A stretch of 64,000 nucleotides of DNA from Sediminibacter sp. Hel_I_10 (lineage in GTDB: Bacteria > Bacteroidota > Bacteroidia > Flavobacteriales > Flavobacteriaceae). The notes below the pieces were generated by a model, which had not been told where the DNA came from, searched no databases, and saw only the letters and a program-made list of their open reading frames with translations. Where the stretch lies: assembly GCF_000688335.1 (NCBI RefSeq), contig NZ_JHZX01000001.1:3596001-3660000 (forward strand), in the 5' to 3' direction. Shown here piece by piece: positions 6,599 through 16,026 of this stretch; the first letter of the stretch is position 1; each line of letters starts with the position of its first letter. The position numbers were made by a program, and so were the translations under genes.

Positions 6599-9517
6599 AT
6601 GCGTTATATCATTGCCTTATTTATTCTGTATTTCAGTTTACTTCCAGTGTTTGGTCAAACTGCAGACCATCCCTTGGCTGCGAATGACTTATTTCTACAA
6701 AAAAAATGGGTAGATAGCACATACAATGCCATGAGCTTGGAAGAGAAGGTAGGACAACTGTTTATGGTTAGAGCATTTTCTAACAGTACCAAAGCCCATG
6801 AGAATGAGGTGGCAGATTTAATCAATAACTATCACATTGGCGGACTCATTTTTTCTTCAGGTGGTCCCGTTAGACAAGCAAAATTAAATAACCTTTATCA
6901 AGCCATTTCAAAAACCCCTTTGTTGGTAGGTATGGATGCAGAGTGGGGGCTAAGCATGCGCTTAGATTCTACCTATGCTTTTCCTTGGAACATGACCTTA
7001 GGAGCCGTAAAAAATCAAAAGCTCATAGAGCGCACGGGCTATCATATAGGAGAGCATTGCAAGCGTCTTGGCGTACACTTTAATTTTGCTCCAGTAGTGG
7101 ATATCAATACCAATTCTGAAAATCCAATTATTGGTAACCGTTCATTTGGAGAAGATCGTGACAACGTCACCGAAAAGGCTTCTGCTTTTATGAAAGGCAT
7201 GCAAGCTGCTGGTGTTTTGGCAAATGCGAAACATTTTCCAGGTCATGGTGATACCGATAGTGATAGTCATAAAACCCTACCAACAATTGCCTTTAATGAA
7301 CAACGCATCGACTCGGTAGAGCTATTTCCATATCGAAAATTGATTACAGAAGGCTTGTCTAGTGTGATGGTCGCACATTTAAATGTGCCAAGCTTAGAGC
7401 CAATGCCAGGCGTGCCATCTTCTTTGTCTAAACATATTGTAACCGATATCCTAAAAAACGAACTAGGATTTAAAGGACTTATATTTACAGATGCCCTTGA
7501 GATGAAAGGTGTCTCTAATTATAGTACTCCTGGTGATATAGATCTTGCCGCCTTTAAGGCTGGTAATGATGTTTTGCTTATTTCCGAAGATGTCCCTAAA
7601 GCCATTGAAAAAATAGTTACCGCATATCAGGAAAAGGAAATTTCCGAAGCACGTTTAGCAGAATCTGTCAAGAAAATTTTAATGGCAAAATATAAGGTTG
7701 GTCTTGATAATTATCAGCCTATTGGGACTGCACATCTCGTAGAGGATTTAAATCGACTGGAAGATGATTTGCTTTACAGCGAACTTATGGAAAGTGCGAT
7801 TACGGTTTTAAAAAACAAGTCGGATATTCTACCACTACGCCATTTAGAAACCAAAAAAATTGCTTACGTAGAATTGGGTGATGGCGGTGGAAGTGTTTTT
7901 TATGATGAACTAAAAAAATATACTAAAGTTCACAAAATTGAAGGTATGTCGCTTAATATTCTATTGCGAAACCTACAAAATTATAATACAGTCATTGTTG
8001 GTTTGCACAAACCTAATGACAACCCTTGGCAAGATTATAAGTTTACAGATCAAGAATTGGTATGGCTCTATGAAATTGCCAGAACCAATACCGTTATTTT
8101 AGATATTTTTGCCAGACCCTACGCTCTAAATGATTTATTGACTGTAGAAAATATTGAAGGTGTGGTGATGAGCTATCAAAATAGTAAAATTGCACAAGAA
8201 AAATCTGCGCAACTTCTATTTGGTGGGATTCCGGCAAAAGGAGAGTTTCCTGTTACCGCTGGAGAATTCTTTAACTTGGGAGATGGGGTGACCTATACGG
8301 GATTACAATCCTTAAGTTATGGCATACCAGAAAGTGTTGGTATGAGTTCAGAGAAATTGAGACGCTTAGATTCTATAGCCCAAAAGGCAATAGATGGAGA
8401 AATGACGCCTGGTATTCAATTGCTGGTAGCAAGAAAGGGTAAAGTGATTTACAATAAAAACTTCGGAAAGCATCGCTACGATGGTGATGAGGACGTAAAG
8501 TTTGAAGACATGTATGATGTGGCTTCTCTAACTAAGATCTTGGCGACCTTACCGTTATTGATGGAATTGGTAGAGAAAAATGCGATTACCTTAGATACAA
8601 AGTTGTCTAAACTGTTGCCCGAATATGCCAACTCCAATAAGAGAAATATTACCTTAAAGGAAATGTTATCGCACTATGCGCGACTCAAGCCATGGATTCC
8701 GTTTTACGTGGCTACTTTAGATGCTGAAACGAAGCGTCCAGATCCAGAATATTACCGTAAAATACCGAGTTTGCGATATAGTATAAAAGTGGCTGACGAG
8801 ATGTACCTTAGAAAGGACTATCCAGACAGTATGCAGAAAATCATCAAGGATACCGATTTATTGTCTTCAAAACGCTACCGTTACAGTGATTTGCCTTATT
8901 ACATTTTAAAAAAATATATTGAGGAGTATTATGATAAACCCTTAGATGAGTTGGTGCAAGAGCATTTTTATGAATCTTTGGGAGCTAACTATACCACATA
9001 TAATCCGTCATCTATGTTTACCAATGCCAATTTGGTTCCTACAGAAATTGATGATTATTTCAGGTTTCAAGAAGTTCAGGGTTATGTTCATGATATGGGC
9101 GCAGCAATGCAAAATGGTGTAGGTGGCCATGCTGGTATTTTTAGTAATGCCAATGATGTCGCTAAAATCATGCAAATGTATTTACAGAAAGGCTATTATG
9201 GAGGTAAGCGTTATTTTAAGACAGAAACTATAGATAAGTTTAATACCTGCTATTATTGCGATAAGGATGTTCGTAGAGGTGTTGGTTTTGATAAGCCTCA
9301 GTTAGGAGATTCTGGTCCAACCTGTGGTTGTGTGTCCATGACTAGTTTTGGACATTCTGGTTTTACGGGAACCTATGCTTGGGCAGATCCCGAAGAAGAA
9401 ATTGTATACATATTTTTAGCAAATAGAACCTATCCTAATGCTGGGCAGAATCTTCTGTTAAAAGAGAATATCAGAACAGATATTCAACGCTTGATCTATG
9501 AAGCCATAGAGGATTAG
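6599..9517 (+). CDS. Glycoside hydrolase 3 (NagZ-like) fused to a serine beta-lactamase/esterase domain
   Basis: The 972 residues begin with a signal peptide ending near VFGQ. The N-terminal half is a family 3 glycosidase with the NagZ signature KHFPGHGDT (residues 211-219) through DSH (222-224), and FTDALEM with Asp298 the expected nucleophile. NagZ enzymes cleave N-acetylglucosamine from peptidoglycan fragments. The C-terminal ~380 residues form a class-C-beta-lactamase-like domain with S643-L-T-K646, a YSD motif and GHSGFTG, implying serine esterase, peptidase or transpeptidase-type activity. The export signal places both activities outside the cytoplasm. The fusion is common in Bacteroidota. 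bshA follows 38 bases later. Confidence 0.9.
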   Translation: MRYIIALFILYFSLLPVFGQTADHPLAANDLFLQKKWVDSTYNAMSLEEKVGQLFMVRAFSNSTKAHENEVADLINNYHIGGLIFSSGGPVRQAKLNNLYQAISKTPLLVGMDAEWGLSMRLDSTYAFPWNMTLGAVKNQKLIERTGYHIGEHCKRLGVHFNFAPVVDINTNSENPIIGNRSFGEDRDNVTEKASAFMKGMQAAGVLANAKHFPGHGDTDSDSHKTLPTIAFNEQRIDSVELFPYRKLITEGLSSVMVAHLNVPSLEPMPGVPSSLSKHIVTDILKNELGFKGLIFTDALEMKGVSNYSTPGDIDLAAFKAGNDVLLISEDVPKAIEKIVTAYQEKEISEARLAESVKKILMAKYKVGLDNYQPIGTAHLVEDLNRLEDDLLYSELMESAITVLKNKSDILPLRHLETKKIAYVELGDGGGSVFYDELKKYTKVHKIEGMSLNILLRNLQNYNTVIVGLHKPNDNPWQDYKFTDQELVWLYEIARTNTVILDIFARPYALNDLLTVENIEGVVMSYQNSKIAQEKSAQLLFGGIPAKGEFPVTAGEFFNLGDGVTYTGLQSLSYGIPESVGMSSEKLRRLDSIAQKAIDGEMTPGIQLLVARKGKVIYNKNFGKHRYDGDEDVKFEDMYDVASLTKILATLPLLMELVEKNAITLDTKLSKLLPEYANSNKRNITLKEMLSHYARLKPWIPFYVATLDAETKRPDPEYYRKIPSLRYSIKVADEMYLRKDYPDSMQKIIKDTDLLSSKRYRYSDLPYYILKKYIEEYYDKPLDELVQEHFYESLGANYTTYNPSSMFTNANLVPTEIDDYFRFQEVQGYVHDMGAAMQNGVGGHAGIFSNANDVAKIMQMYLQKGYYGGKRYFKTETIDKFNTCYYCDKDVRRGVGFDKPQLGDSGPTCGCVSMTSFGHSGFTGTYAWADPEEEIVYIFLANRTYPNAGQNLLLKENIRTDIQRLIYEAIED

Positions 9518-9555
9518 TTTTTAAAATGAATAATCAACACGCTTAAAATTATAAA

Positions 9556-10692
9556 ATGAGAATAGGAATAGTATGTTATCCAACTTTTGGAGGAAGCGGC
9601 GTTGTTGCCACAGAATTGGGTTTAGAACTTTCTAAAAGAGGACATGATATTCATTTTATCACCTATAGCCAGCCAGTACGCTTGGATTTGTTGGGGAGTA
9701 AGGTGCATTTTCATGAAGTAAATGTTCCAGAATATCCGTTATTTTTATATCAACCTTATGAATTGGCACTCTCCAGTAAACTGGTAGACATGGTCAAATT
9801 ACATAAAATAGAGATACTGCATGTACATTACGCCATTCCGCACGCTTATGCAGCCTATATGGCGAAGAAAATGTTGCAGGAAGAAGGCCTAAATGTTCCC
9901 ATTGTGACCACATTACACGGTACAGATATTACACTTGTGGGAAGTCACCCTTTCTACAAACCAGCCGTAACCTTTAGTATTAATAAGTCGGATGCCGTCA
10001 CTTCAGTTTCTCAAAGCCTGAAGGAAGATACCGAGCGTTTATTTAAAATAAAAAAGGAGATTCAAGTCATTCCAAATTTTATAGATTTAAAAAAGCACGA
10101 ACCAAATTTTACCGATTGTCAGCGTGAGCTTATGGCGAGTGAAGATGAACGTATTGTAACCCACATTAGTAATTTTAGGGAAGTCAAACGAATTCCTGAT
10201 GTGATTAGGATTTTCAATGAAATTCAAAAGAAACTACCAGCCAAGTTAATGATGGTAGGCGAAGGTCCGGAACGTAAACCAGCGGAAGAATTAGCTGAGG
10301 AATTAGGGATAGCTGAAAAGGTCATATTCCTTGGGAATAGTAACGAAATTGATAAAATACTTTGTTTCAGTGATTTGTTTTTATTGCCCTCACGAACCGA
10401 AAGTTTTGGTCTGGCAGCATTAGAGGCAATGGCATCTGGAGTCCCTGTGATTTCTAGTAATACTGGTGGTATTCCAGAAGTTAATATTGAAGGCGTTACC
10501 GGTTTTTTAAGTGATGTTGGCGATGTAGAAGCTATGGCGAAAAATGCTGTATTCATTTTAGAGGACACCGAAAGATTATCAACATTTAAGAACAATGCAA
10601 AAGAAGCCTCCAAAAAATTTGGGATTTCTGAGATTGTTCCAAAATACGAACAGATTTATAAAGAGACGTTGAGCAAAAGCTTAGTGCTTTAA
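9556..10692 (+). CDS. bshA: N-acetyl-alpha-D-glucosaminyl L-malate synthase BshA
   Basis: This family GT4 glycosyltransferase of 378 residues catalyses the first step of bacillithiol synthesis, joining GlcNAc from UDP-GlcNAc to L-malate. Diagnostic features are PTFGGSGVVATELG at the N-terminus, TTLHGTDITLVG, and the C-terminal nucleotide-sugar site ESFGLAALEAMASGVPVI followed by NTGGIPE. The length and start match the family. Bacillithiol is the main low-molecular-weight thiol in many Bacteroidota. No bshB or bshC is seen here. Its 3' end overlaps the convergent DUF421 gene by four bases. Confidence 0.93.
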   Translation: MRIGIVCYPTFGGSGVVATELGLELSKRGHDIHFITYSQPVRLDLLGSKVHFHEVNVPEYPLFLYQPYELALSSKLVDMVKLHKIEILHVHYAIPHAYAAYMAKKMLQEEGLNVPIVTTLHGTDITLVGSHPFYKPAVTFSINKSDAVTSVSQSLKEDTERLFKIKKEIQVIPNFIDLKKHEPNFTDCQRELMASEDERIVTHISNFREVKRIPDVIRIFNEIQKKLPAKLMMVGEGPERKPAEELAEELGIAEKVIFLGNSNEIDKILCFSDLFLLPSRTESFGLAALEAMASGVPVISSNTGGIPEVNIEGVTGFLSDVGDVEAMAKNAVFILEDTERLSTFKNNAKEASKKFGISEIVPKYEQIYKETLSKSLVL

Positions 10693-11198
10693 AAATCAAT
10701 AATCCATTGATCAATCGCCTTGTCTGAGGCACCATGCAGTACAGAGATATCGCCAGTAGATTCAAATATAACGGCTTTTACCTCTGTAAGTTGAATAACA
10801 TTAGCTTCTCGAAGCTTTGCTTTAATGTCAGATTCTGTCACTTTGCATTTTTTGAGATTATCATAAAACACCTCACCATTTTTCATTAAGAAAGTTGGCT
10901 TATTATCAATAGCCTGTCTTACCACCTTATAACGTCTCGCATGAGCTACGATAATTTGGATAAAGTACATGATGCCCAAACCAAAAACACCTTGGGTTAA
11001 AGACACAGATTTAGACATGGTGACTGTAGCTACTATAGATCCGAGAGCAACAGTAATCGCAAAATCAAAACTCGACATTTTAGAAAAACTTCGTTTGCCG
11101 CTTATTCTAGTAAACACCACCAAAGCAATATAAATACCAACTGCGGTTAAAACAATTGCTAAAAGACTTTCTGTAGAATTAGTAAACCATTCTTTCAT
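10689..11198 (-). CDS. DUF421 (YetF-like) membrane protein
   Basis: The 169 residues hold three N-terminal transmembrane helices, including the family hallmark around SGKRSFSKMSSFDFAITVALGS, then a soluble domain with LMKNGEVFYDNLKK and VKAVIFESTGDISVL. These match the YetF/YcaP family, whose soluble domain forms an oligomer; the function is unknown. It converges on bshA with a four-base overlap and lies 12 bases downstream of the phosphatase-family gene on the same strand. Confidence 0.85.
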   Translation of the reverse strand: MKEWFTNSTESLLAIVLTAVGIYIALVVFTRISGKRSFSKMSSFDFAITVALGSIVATVTMSKSVSLTQGVFGLGIMYFIQIIVAHARRYKVVRQAIDNKPTFLMKNGEVFYDNLKKCKVTESDIKAKLREANVIQLTEVKAVIFESTGDISVLHGASDKAIDQWIIDF

Positions 11199-11210
11199 AA
11201 TGTTAAGTTT

Positions 11211-12281
11211 TTATTTCTTTTCGTTAAAGGCATCAATCTGATCTTGGGCCCGCTTTAAAATTTCTTTTGAGGGGTAGGGTTTGGTTTGATCCTGTTTCAA
11301 TTCTGGCTCATAAGTTAATTGCGTATAAAGAGGATAGTGATCAGATCCTACATCCTCGCACTTTTCTACGCTTTTCAATCTAAAATCACTTGAAATGAAA
11401 ATATGATCTAAGGGCCAACGCATTAATATGTTATCTGCATTATAGGTGTTATACAAACCTCTTCCTTTTCTTACATCTAATAACCTGCTCACTTTTTGAA
11501 AGAGTACAGAGGTCTGGGACCAAGCAACATCATTAAAATCACCTATAACAATCACGGGGTATTTGGATTCTAAGGCCATTTTGGCAATCATCATCATTTC
11601 TGAATCTCGATCTGTTGACATTGCGTTTTCCTGTGGCATCGGTGGTGTTGGGTGAATGGCATACACTTGTATGGTATCGTTACTGCTCAATTTTACTTTT
11701 GTATGTATTGATGGAATGCTGTCACTAACAAGGTAATGTACTTGGGTATCAAAGAGCGGTAATTTGGAATACATAAGCATTCCATAAGCGTTATCAAGAG
11801 GTACTTCTGATCTGTATTGATATTGCGGATCTAAACCAGCAGTAATGTCGGTCATCCAATCGGTGTTCGTCTCTGTAAACAACAGGATATTTGCATCAAA
11901 TTGATTGAATTGATGCACCAATAAGTCGTGTTCCTCATTTTTTTGCAGCACATTAGAGGTGTATATAGAAAAGGTTTCTAGCTGTGGGTTAGAATCTGCA
12001 ACCTCAAACTCGGCCAAAGAGGTATATGGATAGATTTTAGCAAATTGAAAAAGTACGCAGCCTATTAATACGATAACAAAAATATAATCGCGATAATTTT
12101 TAATATCAAATTTTATAAAATAAAATAATAGTGCGGCAGTTGTTAAGCAGGTGAGTTGCAAATGTGGATAATCAAAAACCCTTATCCACCAAAAATCCAA
12201 TGCTACAAATGGCATCAGCGTAAGAATGATAGCGATGAGTCCAAAAATCTGAAGCGCTTTTTTTATAGTTTTAGATTTCAA
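11211..12281 (-). CDS. Endonuclease/exonuclease/phosphatase family protein, membrane-anchored
   Basis: The 356 residues have three N-terminal membrane helices (to about residue 85) followed by an EEP-fold catalytic domain. Motifs visible include LLFTETNTDW (metal-binding Glu), YAIHPTPP (catalytic His), VIGDFNDVAWS (Asp/Asn pair) and the terminal GSDHYPL (Asp-His). Members cleave phosphodiester or phosphomonoester bonds with divalent metal; the substrate is unknown. The domain should face the periplasm. It precedes the DUF421 gene on the same strand, so a two-gene unit is likely. Confidence 0.85.
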   Translation of the reverse strand: MKSKTIKKALQIFGLIAIILTLMPFVALDFWWIRVFDYPHLQLTCLTTAALLFYFIKFDIKNYRDYIFVIVLIGCVLFQFAKIYPYTSLAEFEVADSNPQLETFSIYTSNVLQKNEEHDLLVHQFNQFDANILLFTETNTDWMTDITAGLDPQYQYRSEVPLDNAYGMLMYSKLPLFDTQVHYLVSDSIPSIHTKVKLSSNDTIQVYAIHPTPPMPQENAMSTDRDSEMMMIAKMALESKYPVIVIGDFNDVAWSQTSVLFQKVSRLLDVRKGRGLYNTYNADNILMRWPLDHIFISSDFRLKSVEKCEDVGSDHYPLYTQLTYEPELKQDQTKPYPSKEILKRAQDQIDAFNEKK

Positions 12282-12452
12282 TTTTGATGGGATTAGGGTT
12301 TAAATATAGATATAATTCTATTTAAAAAAAGACGAAAACGTATATGAGGCAATGTTTTAGCCGATATTGGTAATGGTATCTGTACAGATGAGGTAATTTT
12401 CGCATTTCAGATTAAAAATGACTTTTAAAAAGTAATTTTATAAAAAAATAAC

Positions 12453-13976
12453 ATGGCAATTTTAGGAAATATAATAAAGGGGATTATCAATATAAAAGAC
12501 ACCCTTACCCCAGATATCGATCATAATGAGGTACAAGAAGAAGTGTTAAAGTCTATTCTGAAAACGGCCAAAACCACACAATTTGGAAAACATTACGACT
12601 TTGAATCTCTTCTTGATGCAGAGGATATTCCTAAAGCTTTTGCTGAACGTTTGCCTTATTTTGACTACAATTCTTTAAATACAAATTGGTGGAATAAACT
12701 CCATGAAGGCGCAACCGACGTCACCTGGCCAGGTGTTCCTCATTATTTTGCCTTAAGTTCTGGTACTACAGGAAAAACCAGTAAGCGTATTCCCGTTACT
12801 GATGAGATGATTGAAGCTATTAGAGAATCAGGAATTAAGCAGGTGTTTGCGCTTAAAAATTTTGATCTTCCTCCCGATTTTTTCGAAAAGGAAATCATGA
12901 TGTTGGGCAGTTCTACCGATTTAGAAGAACGCGACGATCACTTAGAAGGCGAAATTAGCGGTATTAGTGCAAGCCGAATCCCATCTTGGTTTAGAGGTTA
13001 TTATAAGCCAGGTGAGGAAATTGCTAAAATAGATGATTGGGATGATCGGGTCCAGCGCATTGCTGAGCGTGCTGAAGAATGGGATATTGGCGCCTTGAGC
13101 GGTATTCCTTCTTGGATAGAACTCATGCTTCAAAAGGTGATTTCACACCATAACTTAAATAATATCCATGAGATATGGCCAAACTTACAAGTATATACTT
13201 CTGGTGGCGTTGCATTTGGTCCTTACAAAAAGAGTTTTCAGGCCTTAATGGGTAAACCGGTAACGGTGATTGATACTTATTTAGCTTCTGAAGGTTATAT
13301 CGCCACTCAAATTAGACCAGAAACTGACGCCATGCAATTGAATACTGAAAATGGTATTTATTTTGAATTTGTGCCATTTAAGCCAGAGTACATTAATGAA
13401 GATGGATCTTTAGCGCCAGATGCGCCGTCAATTACTTTAAAAGAGGTGAAACCCGAAGTAGATTACGTGCTAATTATTAGTACCGTAAGTGGAGCATGGC
13501 GTTATCTTATTGGTGATACTATAAAGTTTACCGATGTGGAGCGCGCAGAAATTAAAATTACAGGACGTACTAAATTCTTTTTAAACACTGTTGGATCTCA
13601 ACTATCTGTAAATAAGATGGATGATGCCATGAAAGTGCTTGAAGAGCAATTTGACGCCAAAATAACGGAGTATACCATTTGCGCCAAAAGAGGTGAGGAT
13701 GGAGAGTTCTATCATTTTTGGTATTTAGGATCAGATCTTGAACAACCCAATGAAGAAAAAATAGCCAATGCTTTGGACGACGCCTTGAAGTCTGCCAATA
13801 AAAATTATAAAGTTGCTAGAAGTAAGGCTTTAAAAGGAGTGAAGGTCACTGTTATAGCACCTGATCTGTTTTATGATTGGAATGCCAGAAATAAGAAAAA
13901 GGGCGGACAAGTTAAAATGGAGCGTGTGATGAACGAAGAAAAGTTTGCAGAGTGGGAGGATTTTATAAACGGCTAA
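12453..13976 (+). CDS. GH3 auxin-responsive promoter family protein (acyl-adenylating enzyme)
   Basis: The 507-residue length is normal for the GH3 family, whose plant members adenylate a carboxylate and conjugate it to an amino acid. ALSSGTTGKTSKRIPV is the ATP/AMP-binding motif, YLASEGYIATQI the second, and WRYLIGDTIKFTD the third. The bacterial substrate is unknown. The protein appears cytosolic, with no signal peptide. A ~170-base intergenic region precedes it, so it probably has its own promoter. The zincin gene after it is convergent. Confidence 0.88.
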   Translation: MAILGNIIKGIINIKDTLTPDIDHNEVQEEVLKSILKTAKTTQFGKHYDFESLLDAEDIPKAFAERLPYFDYNSLNTNWWNKLHEGATDVTWPGVPHYFALSSGTTGKTSKRIPVTDEMIEAIRESGIKQVFALKNFDLPPDFFEKEIMMLGSSTDLEERDDHLEGEISGISASRIPSWFRGYYKPGEEIAKIDDWDDRVQRIAERAEEWDIGALSGIPSWIELMLQKVISHHNLNNIHEIWPNLQVYTSGGVAFGPYKKSFQALMGKPVTVIDTYLASEGYIATQIRPETDAMQLNTENGIYFEFVPFKPEYINEDGSLAPDAPSITLKEVKPEVDYVLIISTVSGAWRYLIGDTIKFTDVERAEIKITGRTKFFLNTVGSQLSVNKMDDAMKVLEEQFDAKITEYTICAKRGEDGEFYHFWYLGSDLEQPNEEKIANALDDALKSANKNYKVARSKALKGVKVTVIAPDLFYDWNARNKKKGGQVKMERVMNEEKFAEWEDFING

Positions 13977-14004
13977 TCCAAAAGGATTCAGACGGTTCTA
14001 AACT

Positions 14005-14610
14005 TTATTTTTCTTCCGTTTCGCGTTGTTCTACTAAGTGCATGATCTCTTCAGGAGATAAATAATATTTCTGAATACGATCTTTATAACTTTGCGTGAT
14101 TTCGGCGTGGTTTAAGATAAAATCTTTTGTTTTTAAGATGAAATCTTCCATGCCATGGTTTACGGCGTAGGAGTCTGCCGCTCGTTCTGCTTCTACAATA
14201 TGATTGTCAGAAAGCACGTATTTTATTCCAAACCAGATCAAGTTCAACTTATCCCGGTCTTGATAGTCCATAATATGCCCTAGTTCATGACCAATCCATC
14301 CAATAAAGATATCTTTCGGGATATCTCGGGTTCTAAATTCTTCGTTTGAAATTTTAAATTTCTCACTTATCAAAATCACGTAACGTCTATGCTTTCTACT
14401 TCGGAAAAAACTCCCAAAGGTTGGCCTGGCCTGCATGGTCGACTTCTTGATATTTTTTTTGAATTTAAATTCAATATTGGTACTGTCCAGTTCAGGATAA
14501 TAGGATAACGCAGTAGTGACGTGGTTATTTATCGAATCTGGTATGGTATGTTGTGCGTTTGTCATAGAGACTATAAATATCGAGAAAAACAGTAGGCCTA
14601 ATTGTCTCAT
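14005..14610 (-). CDS. Exported HExxH zinc metalloprotease-like protein
   Basis: A signal peptide (LLFFSIFIVSMTNAQ) precedes ~185 residues containing IGHELGHIMDY, the HExxH zinc site, and ~35 residues later EAERAADSYAV, whose Glu would be the third ligand of a gluzincin. The fold therefore resembles M48-type peptidases without their membrane helices. The substrate is unknown. It is transcribed convergently with the GH3 gene and divergently from the radical SAM gene. Confidence 0.75.
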   Translation of the reverse strand: MRQLGLLFFSIFIVSMTNAQHTIPDSINNHVTTALSYYPELDSTNIEFKFKKNIKKSTMQARPTFGSFFRSRKHRRYVILISEKFKISNEEFRTRDIPKDIFIGWIGHELGHIMDYQDRDKLNLIWFGIKYVLSDNHIVEAERAADSYAVNHGMEDFILKTKDFILNHAEITQSYKDRIQKYYLSPEEIMHLVEQRETEEK

Positions 14611-14763
14611 ATGCGATTATTATTTGGGGAAATCATAATTTGCAAATTTAACGCACTCAAACTTAGTTTTACTACAAATGGTGGCAATATGTTGGCTTCT
14701 AAAAATTTATCTTTACAATTCTTAGAAATTTTAAGTCATTCAAGAATAAATCCCTTCCTCTAA

Positions 14764-16026
14764 ATGTCATTCGAGCGTACTCAAGAAAAATTAAAAATAT
14801 TAGCCGATGCCGCAAAGTACGATGTGTCTTGCTCTTCGAGTGGGAGCAAACGTGCTAATAAAAATAATGGATTGGGCAATGCTTCGGGTATGGGCATCTG
14901 TCACTCTTATACCGAAGATGGTCGATGTGTTTCGCTTCTAAAGATCCTATTGACCAATTACTGTATTTTCGATTGTGCCTACTGTGTCACAAGAAAAAGT
15001 AACGATATCAAAAGAGCGGCATTCAAGGTGCAAGAGGTTGTAGACTTGACCATTAATTTTTATCGAAGAAACTATATTGAAGGTCTTTTCTTAAGTTCTG
15101 GTATATTTAAGAGTGCTGATTACACGATGGAACGCTTGGTTGCAGTAGCAAAAAAATTAAGGCTTGAAGAAAATTTCAATGGCTATATTCATTTAAAGTC
15201 TATACCAGGTGCATCAGATGAGTTAATGCACGAAGCAGGATTATATGCTGATAGATTGAGCGTCAACATTGAAATTCCTACTGAATCTGGTTTAAGAAGA
15301 TTGGCACCAGATAAAAAAAGGGAAGATTTTATCAAACCAATGTTAAAAATCAAAAATGATATCATCGAGAATGCATCTGAAAAGAAGGTGATCAAGTCTA
15401 CACCTAAATTTGCTCCAGCTGGTCAAAGTACACAAATGATTATCGGGGCGAGTGGTGAGAACGATTTTCAGATTATGCAGACCTCTAATTTCTTTTATAA
15501 ATCCTATAACCTCAAGCGGGTGTACTATTCTGGCTATGTACCTATAAGTTACGATAGCCGATTGCCCCAAATAGGAACAGACGTTCCTATGCTAAGGGAA
15601 AATCGTTTGTATCAAACAGATTGGCTCATGCGTTTTTATGGTTTTGATGTAAGCGAGATATTAAATCAAAATCATCAAAATTTAGACTTGGATATCGACC
15701 CTAAATTGGGTTGGGCCTTACGTAATCTTCATGAATTTCCTATTGATGTCAATACCGCTGATAAAAGAATGTTGGCAAGAATCCCTGGACTGGGAATGAA
15801 ATCGGTTTACAAAATCATAAATGCTAGGCGTTTTAGAAAACTAAATTGGGATCACCTTAAAAAAATCGGGATAGCTTTTAATCGGGCAAAATTTTTTATG
15901 GTCTGCGATTCAAACCAATTTGAACGTCGTGATTTAACAGCAGAGCGCATAAAAGGCCTGATTCTTCAAAACAGTACTTCAAAATATCAAAAAACCCTTA
16001 GTAATCAATTGAACTTGTTCGCTTAA
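14764..16026 (+). CDS. Putative DNA modification/repair radical SAM protein (TIGR03916 type)
   Basis: This 420-residue enzyme has the radical SAM motif NYCIFDCAYC (CxxxCxxC) near residues 65-75, preceded by an unusual Cys- and Ser-rich stretch (SCSSSGSKR ... GMGICHSY). The C-terminus carries a helix-hairpin-helix DNA-binding unit around NTADKRMLARIPGLGMKSV. Family members are assigned as putative DNA modification or repair proteins by this architecture and by constant pairing with the TIGR03915 gene. Here the partner overlaps by one base (TAATG). The reaction is not known. Confidence 0.9.
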   Translation: MSFERTQEKLKILADAAKYDVSCSSSGSKRANKNNGLGNASGMGICHSYTEDGRCVSLLKILLTNYCIFDCAYCVTRKSNDIKRAAFKVQEVVDLTINFYRRNYIEGLFLSSGIFKSADYTMERLVAVAKKLRLEENFNGYIHLKSIPGASDELMHEAGLYADRLSVNIEIPTESGLRRLAPDKKREDFIKPMLKIKNDIIENASEKKVIKSTPKFAPAGQSTQMIIGASGENDFQIMQTSNFFYKSYNLKRVYYSGYVPISYDSRLPQIGTDVPMLRENRLYQTDWLMRFYGFDVSEILNQNHQNLDLDIDPKLGWALRNLHEFPIDVNTADKRMLARIPGLGMKSVYKIINARRFRKLNWDHLKKIGIAFNRAKFFMVCDSNQFERRDLTAERIKGLILQNSTSKYQKTLSNQLNLFA

